DNA of 64,000 bases from JABSSA01 sp039984715 (GCA_039984715.1 JBDWUA010000008.1:186001-250000), one strand, 5' to 3'; counted from the stretch's first letter, positions 9,275-16,961 are shown. The notes: generated by a model from the letters alone, not told the origin. A program made the numbers and translations.

Positions 9275-10567
9275 ATGAATAGGTATTATCTTTTGACCGG
9301 CCAAATATTGCGTTTCGCGGGTGACCCGTTTTCTGACGCAATAAATGACGCCGTTCACATTGAAACCGGATCAATCTTGATCCGTGATGGTATCATCCAA
9401 GCCATAGGGGCGACAAAGGATTTGACCGCCCAAGCACCGGATGCCAAGCGGTTCGATTATTCCAATGCCCTTATCTGCCCCGGCTTTGTGGATGCCCACG
9501 CACATTATCCGCAAACCGCGATCATCGCCAGTTGGGGAAAACGCCTGATTGACTGGTTGAACCGTTACACATTTCCCGAAGAAATGCGTTTTAGTGATCC
9601 TGAATATGCGGCGACCACTGCTAATCGATATCTCGATCTATTGCTGGATCATGGAACGACATCAGTCGCGAGCTATTGCACCATTCATCCAGAAAGCGTG
9701 GAAGCACTGTTTGAAGCGGCCGCCTCACGCGGCATGGCCGTCACGGCGGGCAAAACCTGCATGGATCGCAACGCTCCTGATGGGCTTCGCGATACCGCAA
9801 AGTCGGCATATGATGACAGCAAATCGCTGCTGCAACGCTGGCACGGTCAAGGACGGGCGCAATACGCGATTACCCCGCGTTTCTCTCCAACATCATCCCC
9901 TGAACAGTTATCCGCAATGGGCGCGCTCTGGGCAGAGTACCCCGATTGCATCATGCAAACACATCTCAGCGAACAACTGGATGAAATTGAATGGGTGCGA
10001 TCGCTGTTCCCAGACGCGCGCGACTACTTAGACACCTACGAGACACATGGCTTGCTTGGCGCACGCGGCCTTTATGGCCACGCGATCCATCTGGAACCAC
10101 GCGAAATCGCAAGGCTTGACGAGATTGGTGCAGGCCTTGTGCATTGTCCCACATCCAACACCTTTATCGGATCGGGATTGTTTGACATGTCGCTGGCAAA
10201 ACGTCTGCCAGTTGGGCTTGCGACAGACACAGGCGGTGGGTCATCGTTCTCGATGCTTCGCACAATGGCGGCCACTTACGAAATCGCTCAACTTAGACAT
10301 CAAGCGCTGCATCCGGCGCAGTTACTGTGGCTCGCAACGCAAGGTTCCGCACGCGTCCTTCATCGTTCTGAGGAAATCGGATCATTGGATGTCGGCAAAG
10401 CTGCGGATGTCACTGTGTTAGATTTGGCTTCCACCCCGTCCATTGCACAACGCAGTGAACGCACCGAAGATGTTTGGGAACAAGTCTTTCCGACAATCAT
10501 GATGGGCGATGACCGTGCCATCGCCGACGTCTGGGTCAATGGACGACAACGATCAGCGCGTTCTTAG
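9275..10567 (+). CDS. guaD: Guanine deaminase
   Basis: A 430-residue zinc amidohydrolase that deaminates guanine to xanthine in purine breakdown. The metal motif is CPGFVDAHAHYPQTAI, with HxH near residue 72. Later metal and substrate motifs are MQTHLSEQLDEIEWV, GHAIHLEPREIARL, HCPTSNTFIGSGLF and ATDTGGGSSFSML. AGGG precedes the ATG at normal spacing. The last codon overlaps the convergent small gene at 10564 in a shared TTAG. A second purine deaminase (8-oxoguanine deaminase) lies 2.5 kb downstream. The stretch between them is occupied by the astacin operon, which looks inserted into a purine-salvage neighbourhood. Confidence 0.93.
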   Translation: MNRYYLLTGQILRFAGDPFSDAINDAVHIETGSILIRDGIIQAIGATKDLTAQAPDAKRFDYSNALICPGFVDAHAHYPQTAIIASWGKRLIDWLNRYTFPEEMRFSDPEYAATTANRYLDLLLDHGTTSVASYCTIHPESVEALFEAAASRGMAVTAGKTCMDRNAPDGLRDTAKSAYDDSKSLLQRWHGQGRAQYAITPRFSPTSSPEQLSAMGALWAEYPDCIMQTHLSEQLDEIEWVRSLFPDARDYLDTYETHGLLGARGLYGHAIHLEPREIARLDEIGAGLVHCPTSNTFIGSGLFDMSLAKRLPVGLATDTGGGSSFSMLRTMAATYEIAQLRHQALHPAQLLWLATQGSARVLHRSEEIGSLDVGKAADVTVLDLASTPSIAQRSERTEDVWEQVFPTIMMGDDRAIADVWVNGRQRSARS

Positions 10568-10932
10568 ACAACTTTCAAAATCACTGGGTCTTGGCCTGTG
10601 TTGGCTGCATGGGCCCCCATTGTGATCATATCCCCAGACCGAATATCCTGCGCGTTATGCGTTGGCATGTGGGCACGAACGGTTAATCCTTCTAGGTCTT
10701 GACTGACCTCAAATTCGAATGGCAGCGCATCACGTTCCGGGTCAAAATCTTCCGGTAAATCCACCCGATGTTGCGCCACAACGACCGCATCCGCACCGAC
10801 ACGCCGCGTGTCTTCGATGAAAATCAACACGAAACGATAAGGGCCACCGGTGATGGGTCCTTCGAACTTCAGCAATCCAGACACCATCGGGCCATTGACC
10901 TTTGCGTTATTAGAACACGCGCCCGAACTCAT
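10564..10932 (-). CDS. Small hypothetical protein, last gene of the astacin operon
   Basis: A 122-residue protein that I do not recognise firmly. It has no signal peptide or membrane helix. From about residue 18 it has alternating hydrophobic strands (GPYRFVLIFIED, LPFEFEVSQDLEGLTVRAHM) and ends in ILKVV. This suggests a small beta-sandwich, faintly like YscW/YbaY-type domains; the resemblance is weak. The ATG at 10932 lies in the loop of a strong hairpin (10917-10950). Translation could instead begin at the in-frame ATG 10887, giving 107 residues with the whole strand-rich part kept. It follows the Pro/Ala-rich gene by 27 bases and overlaps the guaD stop by four bases. Confidence 0.6.
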   Translation of the reverse strand: MSSGACSNNAKVNGPMVSGLLKFEGPITGGPYRFVLIFIEDTRRVGADAVVVAQHRVDLPEDFDPERDALPFEFEVSQDLEGLTVRAHMPTHNAQDIRSGDMITMGAHAANTGQDPVILKVV

Positions 10933-10950
10933 TGATGGCTTCGGGCGCGT
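10917..10950 (-). promoter_or_regulatory. 11-bp GC-rich hairpin enclosing a start codon
   Basis: Perfect inverted repeat: arms ACGCGCCCGAA (10917-10927) and TTCGGGCGCGT (10940-10950), with a 12-base loop. In the minus-strand mRNA the loop contains the ATG at 10932 of the 122-residue gene. It could act as an intercistronic terminator without a T tract, as a stability element for the upstream genes, or as a structure that controls initiation. The sequence alone does not choose between these. Confidence 0.65.
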
Positions 10951-10959
10951 TTGATTTAT

Positions 10960-11256
10960 CTACACATCAGGCGGAGGTGGCAGATCGACATCCCCGCCCG
11001 CGTCCATCATCGGCGCATCAGCGCTATCGCTGCCAGAACCTTCTAAAGGTGGCGGCGCAGTCGCGCTGTCCTCTTGAGCCTCTGCGCCAGCCTCACTGCC
11101 GGCGTTTATGGACGGCGGTGCGGGTGCCGTTTCTGCATCACCTGATCGAGTCTCCACGACCGGAGGCGGTGCGGCATCATCCGAGGCCATGTCAAAACTG
11201 GCCATACCGGTGGATTGACCGTCCAATTGAACTGTCACTGTAATACTATCAGACAT
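10960..11256 (-). CDS. Pro/Ala/Asp-rich low-complexity small protein
   Basis: A 98-residue acidic protein. The first 20 residues look folded (SDSITVTVQLDGQST). The rest is a low-complexity chain rich in Ala, Pro, Ser, Asp and Glu, with AAPPPVVE, ATAPPPLEG and a final DLPPPPDV, and it is probably disordered. GGAG lies at the right distance before ATG 11256, so it appears to be translated; an in-frame ATG 21 bases upstream is less well placed. It sits 21 bases after the stand-alone module gene and 27 bases before the next gene, all on one strand, so it belongs to the astacin operon. No family is recognised. It might be a flexible carrier or linker protein. Confidence 0.65.
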   Translation of the reverse strand: MSDSITVTVQLDGQSTGMASFDMASDDAAPPPVVETRSGDAETAPAPPSINAGSEAGAEAQEDSATAPPPLEGSGSDSADAPMMDAGGDVDLPPPPDV

Positions 11257-11277
11257 CTTCTGATCTCCTCTGGCCAC

Positions 11278-11499
11278 TCAATGCATCACCACGCGTTCGA
11301 TTTTGTCGCTGACGATGTAAACATCGACACGTTTGCCACCCGCGCGCGCCGCATTTAACGCCGTAAAGACGTTCGACACACCGTCGTCCGAACCGGTTTT
11401 GACTTGCTTCCAACCGGTGACACCACTGACGATAGCCCAGCAGTTTTCGGATCCCGAAGACGCGTATGTCCGTGAAACGGTTTTGTTGTTATGCCACAT
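11278..11499 (-). CDS. Stand-alone paralogue of the astacin C-terminal module
   Basis: A 73-residue protein with no signal peptide. It aligns along nearly its full length with the last 68 residues of the astacin encoded immediately upstream. Both carry S-R-x-YAS-x-GS-x-NCW, then GW-(K/R)-x-V, then DG-x-x-N-(V/L)-F, then an Ala-containing helix, then a final V-x-(V/L)-Y strand. The Cys in NCW is kept. The other Cys residues of the astacin module are absent. A ribosome site AGGAG lies upstream and the gap to the astacin stop is 31 bases. This arrangement suggests a small binding or oligomerising domain made both free and fused to the protease. No named family is assigned with confidence. Confidence 0.75.
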   Translation of the reverse strand: MWHNNKTVSRTYASSGSENCWAIVSGVTGWKQVKTGSDDGVSNVFTALNAARAGGKRVDVYIVSDKIERVVMH

Positions 11500-11530
11500 G
11501 AAATTTCTCCTAAAAATTTGGTTTTAATAC

Positions 11531-12568
11531 TTAAACAAGTTGAGCGCGAAAGACGGTTTGGCCGTCCATGTACAACGACACTTGCTTGTCGAACGCATAA
11601 GCAAAGCAGCACAAATCAAATAGATTTTCACAGCCATCCGTCGTTTTTGGATCAACCCTGCGCCACCCTTTTCCGGCGGGCATCACCCAGCAGTTCTTGC
11701 TGCCGTTAGATGCGTACACCCGGCTGAGCGAAGTCGTGTCCCAGATTTGGTAAATCGAATGGATCGCAGCGATATCGCCCGGGCTTAATCCATTGCGTTG
11801 ACCCAAAGTTTGACCCGCCGGGATCGATTCAATTGTCGGCTGACCGTTTTTGGAAAACGCGTACCGTCCGTAATGCATGATTGAACCATAGTCATACGCG
11901 CCAACATCATCCCCATCCGAGATGTGTTGGTTAAAATTATGTTCCTTGCCAGCTTGAATATTCTGCCAAAGCACCTGAATTTTGCTGTCCCGATCTTCTC
12001 GCGACTGCTCATGCCAAAGGCCAAATGCATGCCCGATTTCGTGAATGGTCGCACCCAATCCACAACCCCCGGCCAGTCCAATGTCCTGTTTGTTTCCCTG
12101 CATGCCCACATAGCTCCAACACCCGGTGGCCGGCGTGAAATGAACGTAATTGCGATATTGTGAAGCATTGGCAGAGGTACGTTCCACAAATCGCATCGAC
12201 GTATTTGTCGTCCAGTGATCGATGGCGTCCATGACGCGCTGGCGATTGACCGCAGGCAAGTTGCTGGCGATTTCATACGGCATCAATGCATTTGGCCAAC
12301 GCTTGTCCGCGCCGGTCACAACCACACCATGCGCCACGCCTTCAGGGTCATCACCTGCATCAAGCGCAACTTTGGCTGCGGCGGTTTGTTTTTCGACGTC
12401 GTCAACGCTTCCTAAAACGATACATCCCTCGAATACGGCCATGCCATCAACCGCCGCGTATGTGACGGTTTTATTCTTGAATGTATCACCGGAAATGATC
12501 GCTGTTCGAACGTCGTTGCTGGTTAACAATCCGTTACAACAGCAATCCTGTTCATCCTCATCGGACAT
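11531..12568 (-). CDS. Astacin-family (M12A) zinc metalloprotease with extra C-terminal module
   Basis: A 345-residue protease. The zinc site HEIGHAFGLWHEQSREDRD (from residue 176) is the complete astacin signature, with three zinc His, the catalytic Glu and the downstream HExxRxDRD. The Met-turn SIMHYGRYAFS is at 229-239. RWPNALMPYEI (90-100) resembles the normal beginning of a mature astacin domain, so residues 1-89 look like a propeptide. The start ATG 12568 has AGGAG upstream; a longer frame to 12658 lacks one. There is no signal peptide: the N terminus is acidic with the cluster CCCNG at 9-13. Residues 278-345 form a module repeated as the next gene. Bacterial astacins are usually secreted, so the export route is an open question. 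Confidence 0.93.
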   Translation of the reverse strand: MSDEDEQDCCCNGLLTSNDVRTAIISGDTFKNKTVTYAAVDGMAVFEGCIVLGSVDDVEKQTAAAKVALDAGDDPEGVAHGVVVTGADKRWPNALMPYEIASNLPAVNRQRVMDAIDHWTTNTSMRFVERTSANASQYRNYVHFTPATGCWSYVGMQGNKQDIGLAGGCGLGATIHEIGHAFGLWHEQSREDRDSKIQVLWQNIQAGKEHNFNQHISDGDDVGAYDYGSIMHYGRYAFSKNGQPTIESIPAGQTLGQRNGLSPGDIAAIHSIYQIWDTTSLSRVYASNGSKNCWVMPAGKGWRRVDPKTTDGCENLFDLCCFAYAFDKQVSLYMDGQTVFRAQLV

Positions 12569-12654
12569 ACTTAAAACTCCTAATAAAAATGTATTTCGAA
12601 GTGCCGCGAAAAATATTGCGACAAGGGAATCACAGCACAATAAAGGCTTCAATT

Positions 12655-12673
12655 CCACCTCAGGTGGTTTTTT
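12655..12673 (+). terminator. Hairpin plus T6 with no upstream plus-strand gene
   Basis: Arms CCACC and GGTGG with a TCA loop, followed by TTTTTT on the plus strand. This has the form of a Rho-independent terminator, but the nearest plus-strand gene (guaD) ends 2 kb upstream. It lies in the leader region of the minus-strand astacin operon. It may end an antisense or small RNA, or be a promoter-region palindrome. Confidence 0.45.
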
Positions 12674-12718
12674 CGAAATTCTAGATCATTAAGTTTGAGG
12701 TCGAATGACCATTGGAAA

Positions 12719-13135
12719 TCAGCAGGGCGCGGCCAAAACCATGACCCAAATATTGTCTTTTCCAAGCACAACTGCCACAGATTTTGCCCGTCTTGACAGA
12801 ATGTTACGCCGATGTCCCTTTGATTGCATCCAGCTGTCCATAACTGAAGTCAATGAACGTTGACCTTTGGCTATGTTTTCGGCTGCGAAACAGGCGCGAA
12901 ATCCGCTTTGTGTAACGCGGTCAAGAACGTTGGAACCGTCGGATCCTTCGTGGCTAAAGCGACCAGTGCGATGCAAATCCCGCGCATGTCGGGCCGCCGC
13001 CTGCTCCAAATCATCATCCCACGTTAGGGCGGCCAATCCACGTTCACTGCGTTCGGCATTAACAACGGACAAAACCGAAGTGTCAGCAGCGACCGATTGG
13101 GTCATACAGATCAAGGCAAGGACAAACCGCATCAC
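12719..13135 (-). CDS. Secreted CAP-domain (SCP/PR1-like) protein
   Basis: A 138-residue protein with a short cleavable signal peptide (hydrophobic residues 3-15, cleavage after SVAA). The rest is a minimal CAP domain. The family's conserved polar residues are visible: His50 (AARHARDLH), the SHEGSDGSNVLDRV stretch, Glu86 in AENIA, and His108 in GHRRNIL. Bacterial single-domain CAP proteins are secreted or periplasmic, and their activity is mostly unknown. The start overlaps the stop of the upstream 8-oxoguanine deaminase by four bases, so the two are translationally coupled. It is probably not part of the astacin operon, from which it is separated by 150 bases with the hairpin at 12655. Confidence 0.88.
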   Translation of the reverse strand: MMRFVLALICMTQSVAADTSVLSVVNAERSERGLAALTWDDDLEQAAARHARDLHRTGRFSHEGSDGSNVLDRVTQSGFRACFAAENIAKGQRSLTSVMDSWMQSKGHRRNILSRRAKSVAVVLGKDNIWVMVLAAPC

Positions 13136-14463
13136 TGGAGCATCGTCGCCAGAGTGTTTTGGCGGTCAATGACGGAACGCATATCAATCGTTGTGATCTG
13201 GCCATCTCGCACAATCTGACGTCCCTCAACAAACAGATCGCGCACAGTCGTCGGCCCTGCCAACAGCAACGCGGCTGTGTCCCAGCTTCCGGCGCTTTCG
13301 ATCCCTTGGACGTCCCAAATCGCGATATCTGCCCGCTTGCCAACCGTAATTTGGCCTACATCATCACGCCCCAAAACAGACGCCCCGCCGCGCGTTGCAA
13401 TCCATAAAGCTTCACGCGCTGACATAGCATCGGCACCGTTTGCGACCCGTTGCAGCAACAGTGCCTGTCGCGCTTCAGCGATCAAATTCCCCGCATCGTT
13501 GGATGCTGATCCATCCACCCCAAGTCCAACTTTCACGCCAACGTCTCGCATTGCGCGAACGGGCGCGATGCCTGATCCAAGTCGGCAATTGGAACAAGGG
13601 CAATGGGCAATTCCAGTGCCCGTTGCTGCGAACAGCGCTTGTTCATCGGCGTTCAGTTTAACACAATGCGCATGCCACACATCCGGGCCGACCCAACCCA
13701 AATCCTGTGCATATTGCCCGGGACGACAGCCGAACTTTTCAAGGCTGTATGCCACGTCTTCGTCGTTTTCGGCCAGATGCGTATGCATCATCACGCCCTT
13801 GTCACGCGCCAAAATTGCGGACTCCTGCATCAAATCGCGACTGACTGAAAACGGCGAACACGGCGCCACGCCCACACGGCACATCGCGCCAACGTTTGGG
13901 TCGTGAAAACCATCAATTAGGCGGATGCAGTCGTCCAAGATCAAACGTTCCTGTTCGACAAGCGAATCCGGGGGAAGACCGCCATCGCTTTCACCAATGC
14001 TCATCGAACCGCGTGTCGGGTGAAATCTTAGACCCAATTCAGCAGCCGCGTGGATTGTGTCTTCTAGACGGGATCCGTTCGGATATAGGTACAAATGGTC
14101 GGACGACAAGGTGCAACCGGATAAGGCAAGTTCGGCCAAACCAACCTGTGCGGATACGTACATATGCTCTGGGGTAAATTGCGCCCAAATGGGGTAAAGC
14201 GTCTTTAACCACCCAAACAAAAGAGCATCTTGGCCACCCGGCACAGCCCGCGTCATGCTTTGGTACAAATGATGGTGCGTGTTCACGAGGCCAGGCGTAA
14301 CAACACAGCCTGATACATCAACAATTTCGCCCACTGCGGTTAGGTTTGATCCCAAATCCGCAATAACGCCATCACGCAAAATGATATCGAAGTGACGCAG
14401 CTCTCGCCGGCCGTCATCCATCGTAACGACAATATCAGCATTCTTTAATGTGACGCTGTTCAT
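13132..14463 (-). CDS. 8-oxoguanine deaminase (amidohydrolase)
   Basis: A 443-residue zinc amidohydrolase of the 8-oxoguanine deaminase/hydroxydechloroatrazine-hydrolase-like group, which deaminates 8-oxoguanine to urate. Motifs: TPGLVNTHHHLYQSMTR (metal HxH near residue 66), MMHTHLAENDEDVAYS, VWHAHCVKLN, HCPCSNCRLGSGIAP and GLGVDGSASND. These Cys and Asn motifs distinguish the family from guanine deaminase. The start overlaps the end of hisN by four bases and the end overlaps the CAP gene by four bases, so the three genes form a tightly coupled operon. Together with guaD it gives two purine-base deaminases within 5 kb. Confidence 0.92.
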   Translation of the reverse strand: MNSVTLKNADIVVTMDDGRRELRHFDIILRDGVIADLGSNLTAVGEIVDVSGCVVTPGLVNTHHHLYQSMTRAVPGGQDALLFGWLKTLYPIWAQFTPEHMYVSAQVGLAELALSGCTLSSDHLYLYPNGSRLEDTIHAAAELGLRFHPTRGSMSIGESDGGLPPDSLVEQERLILDDCIRLIDGFHDPNVGAMCRVGVAPCSPFSVSRDLMQESAILARDKGVMMHTHLAENDEDVAYSLEKFGCRPGQYAQDLGWVGPDVWHAHCVKLNADEQALFAATGTGIAHCPCSNCRLGSGIAPVRAMRDVGVKVGLGVDGSASNDAGNLIAEARQALLLQRVANGADAMSAREALWIATRGGASVLGRDDVGQITVGKRADIAIWDVQGIESAGSWDTAALLLAGPTTVRDLFVEGRQIVRDGQITTIDMRSVIDRQNTLATMLQ

Positions 14464-15254
14464 GATGATTTTCTTAAGATATCCAAAGCAACTGCGTGGA
14501 TTTCAGCATTGGCAGCAGCCAAGACTTGCCCCCCATTATGGACCGGATTGCCGCTCCAATCGGTCACCAAACCACCCGCAGCCTGAATGACACCTATTGG
14601 TCCCTGAATATCATAGGATTGTAGCCCCGCTTCGATCACAAGGTCGATTTGACCCGCGGCTAGCAACGCATAAGCGTAACAATCCATGCCATAACGCACC
14701 AATCGCACATGTTCCGCCACGGCCTCAAATCCACGTCGATCCCCTTCGGTCCCGACCTCGGGAAATGTTGTGAATAAGATCGCTTCGCTCAATGGGCGCG
14801 CAGCACGTGTTTGAATCGCGGTTTGACCCAACGGGCCTGTACAGAACGCCTGTTGTTGCGAACCCCAGAACCGTTCGCCGATATAGGGTTGGTCAATCAT
14901 ACCCAAAATCGGGCCGTCTTCGTCACCAACAGCGATCAATACACCCCATGTAGGGGTCCCCGCCAGAAAACCACGCGTGCCATCGATTGGATCCAAAACC
15001 CAAGTCAAACCACTTGATCCTAGATGGTGCCCAAATTCTTCGCCGAGGATACCGTCTTGAGGGCGTTGATCTGCCAACACTTTCCGCATTGCTTTTTCAG
15101 CATCTTTGTCTGCGATCGTGACCGGATCAAATCCGTCAACCAACTTGTTTTCAGCACTCAAAGTACTTTGGCGAAAATGAGGGAGAATAGCGTCGCGCGC
15201 TGCATCCGCCAGCGCATGAGCCACAAGTGTCAAACTTTGCGCGTCATAGGTCAT
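14460..15254 (-). CDS. hisN: Inositol monophosphatase-fold histidinol-phosphatase
   Basis: A 264-residue enzyme of the Mg2+-dependent inositol-monophosphatase superfamily. Motifs: GEEFG, WVLDPIDGTRGF (the DPxDGT metal motif near residue 90) and a C-terminal SYDIQGPIGVIQAAGG. The spacing matches the HisN-type histidinol-phosphatases of alphaproteobacteria, which perform the penultimate step of histidine synthesis. A related substrate such as PAP or inositol phosphate cannot be excluded. The start at ATG 15254 gives the usual N terminus; an in-frame ATG at 15290 adds twelve residues. Neither has a strong ribosome site. It is coupled to the 8-oxoguanine deaminase gene by a 4-base overlap. Confidence 0.85.
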   Translation of the reverse strand: MTYDAQSLTLVAHALADAARDAILPHFRQSTLSAENKLVDGFDPVTIADKDAEKAMRKVLADQRPQDGILGEEFGHHLGSSGLTWVLDPIDGTRGFLAGTPTWGVLIAVGDEDGPILGMIDQPYIGERFWGSQQQAFCTGPLGQTAIQTRAARPLSEAILFTTFPEVGTEGDRRGFEAVAEHVRLVRYGMDCYAYALLAAGQIDLVIEAGLQSYDIQGPIGVIQAAGGLVTDWSGNPVHNGGQVLAAANAEIHAVALDILRKSS

Positions 15255-15300
15255 GTGTATGGGCGTGCCAGAAGCGAAACCGATACGCAAGTACGACGGT

Positions 15301-15693
15301 TCAGGCCGCGTCGCTTAGAACCCTGGCCAATTCAAACAAGCGTCGACGCTGATTTTCAGGAATGGAATAGTAAGACCTCACCAATTCCATTGCTTCTTTG
15401 TCTGCCATCAAGTCAGCGGGCATACTATTTGCCCTCTCGCTTGATTGAGGGTCTTCCAAGGTCAATCCCTCACTGGTGACCATTCCTTCAAAAAAGAACG
15501 ATGCAGGCACACCCATTGCTTCACCGATGTCCCAAAGGCGCGAGGCACTGACGCGGTTTGCACCGGTCTCGTATTTTTGAATTTGTTGGAACTTGATACC
15601 AACCATATCTGCAAGCGTTTGCTGCGTCATGCCGATCAACCAGCGACGCTGACGAATTCTCTTCCCGACGTGCACATCTACTGGATGTGTCAT
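15301..15693 (-). CDS. XRE-family (Cro/CI-type) transcriptional regulator
   Basis: A 130-residue cytoplasmic DNA-binding protein. The helix-turn-helix is at about residues 9-64, with GMTQQTLADMVGIKFQQIQ as the recognition region and YETGANRVSASRLWDIGEAM after it. A helical C-terminal part (DKEAMELVRSYYSIPENQRRRLF) is likely for dimerisation. Single-HTH proteins of this shape are common regulators in Rhodobacteraceae. Its upstream region contains a perfect inverted repeat 50 bases before the start, a candidate self-regulation site. It lies 46 bases upstream of hisN on the same strand but need not be co-transcribed with it. Confidence 0.9.
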   Translation of the reverse strand: MTHPVDVHVGKRIRQRRWLIGMTQQTLADMVGIKFQQIQKYETGANRVSASRLWDIGEAMGVPASFFFEGMVTSEGLTLEDPQSSERANSMPADLMADKEAMELVRSYYSIPENQRRRLFELARVLSDAA

Positions 15694-16082
15694 GGGCTTT
15701 CCAATCTGCTTCAGTTGCGTCAGGCCACAAATCGCTTTCGAATTAGGTTAAAAAATAACCTAGTCCGGTAGTCGGCCCATCCAATATCCAAAGTACAATA
15801 ATTTCAAATATTTCCAAAATCAACAAAAACCACTCTACGCATGGTAGAGTAAAACTTAATCTTCATTACCTGAACGTTAAAGTTATGTTAACTTTTGTGA
15901 GCCGAAAGAGCTTCCTTAAGTATTGAAAATACAATGTAATCTGAAAAGGTGACGTAAGGGCACCATTTTTCAACGGGTTACAACTCAACAAAAATTCAAG
16001 CTTCTATTAACCATTTCGCCAATACAGTTAATGTACGGCTTCGCCTGCCTACAACATGCTTAAATTTTAGGCGTTTTCTTGC
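15694..16082. promoter_or_regulatory. 389-base AT-rich intergenic region with three inverted repeats
   Basis: No gene is seen here. The stretch is clearly richer in A and T than its neighbours. It holds three exact inverted repeats: TAGGTTA/TAACCTA with an A5 spacer (15744-15762), ACTCTAC/GTAGAGT with a 5-base spacer (15832-15850), and AAAGTTA/TAACTTT with a 3-base spacer (15879-15895). The half-site TTAACCAT, resembling the CtrA-type motif, is at 16007-16014. The region is upstream of the XRE gene and downstream of the LysR gene. It therefore probably carries the promoter and operators of the XRE gene, and possibly a small RNA. Confidence 0.5.
15744..15762. promoter_or_regulatory. Candidate operator of the XRE regulator
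   Basis: Perfect 7-bp inverted repeat (TAGGTTA and TAACCTA) around five A residues, centred about 60 bases before the XRE start. The size and spacing fit a dimeric helix-turn-helix protein. The assignment to the adjacent regulator is inference from position. Confidence 0.5.
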
Positions 16083-16961
16083 CTATCTGACTGCTCGCAG
16101 TTGGAGTGCATCAAAGGATGTAAAAGCCCGCCGAAGCGCGTTGGCCAGCGAATCATGCACTTCTCCCCCCTGCCCTTGCGCCCCGTAAAGATTAATCCGT
16201 TGCTCGGGCAATTCAGGCAGAACATCACCGTGGTCAATCAGCTCCAAATGGGGCGGTTGGGTGCCCTCGATCATTGTGTGAACAGCCAGATCCGCACTTA
16301 CTGTTGCTTCGATTGTTCTGTCACTGTCCGTTTCGACAGTCATTTCCCAATCCATACCAGCGTCGTCCAATTGTTCGATCACGCGCGGGCGAAAAGTGCA
16401 CATCCGACCAAAAGCCAACTTTAATGGGCGTTGTCGCCACGCAGCCCCACCCGGAGCACCAATCCAACTTAATGGTCGTACACATAGCAATTCGCCACCA
16501 GAATCCGTCTCGATTTCAGTGGTCAGAATCATGTCACAGCTGCCTTTGGCAAAGTCCGCCTTCAGCGCGCGCGTATAAGACGACACCAAATGCACTTTGA
16601 CGCGTGGAAACAGCGAGTGGAATTGTTTGAGAACACGCGGAATCGCCGGATACACAATATCATGAGGAACACCCAACGTGATTTCGCCCTCATATGCTTG
16701 ATCCGTTAGACGCCGCACCGCTTCGTCGTTCAACGCCAACATACGCCGTGCAAATACCAGCAATTGTTCACCTTCGGCTGTCAAAGCAATTGATCGACCT
16801 GACCGGTCAAACAGATCAACGCCAAGCAACTCTTCCAGCCGCTTCAACTGCATGGACACCGCAGATTGCGTCAGGTGCAGGAAACCAGCGGCGCGCGTGA
16901 CACCACCACTGTCAGCCACCGCGACAAAAGATCTTAGGGTCGTCATGTCCAGATTTCTCAT
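16083..16961 (-). CDS. LysR-family transcriptional regulator
   Basis: A 292-residue regulator. The N-terminal winged helix is typical (MTTLRSFVAVADSGGVTRAA, then HLTQSAVSMQLKRLEELLG, near residues 6-50). The C-terminal two-lobed effector domain follows from about residue 90. The start is at 16961 or, five residues later, at 16946. It is divergent from the DUF1127 gene at 17094, the usual layout for a LysR protein and its target, so it may control that gene. The effector is unknown. The length is normal and there is no sign of truncation. Confidence 0.92.
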   Translation of the reverse strand: MRNLDMTTLRSFVAVADSGGVTRAAGFLHLTQSAVSMQLKRLEELLGVDLFDRSGRSIALTAEGEQLLVFARRMLALNDEAVRRLTDQAYEGEITLGVPHDIVYPAIPRVLKQFHSLFPRVKVHLVSSYTRALKADFAKGSCDMILTTEIETDSGGELLCVRPLSWIGAPGGAAWRQRPLKLAFGRMCTFRPRVIEQLDDAGMDWEMTVETDSDRTIEATVSADLAVHTMIEGTQPPHLELIDHGDVLPELPEQRINLYGAQGQGGEVHDSLANALRRAFTSFDALQLRAVR

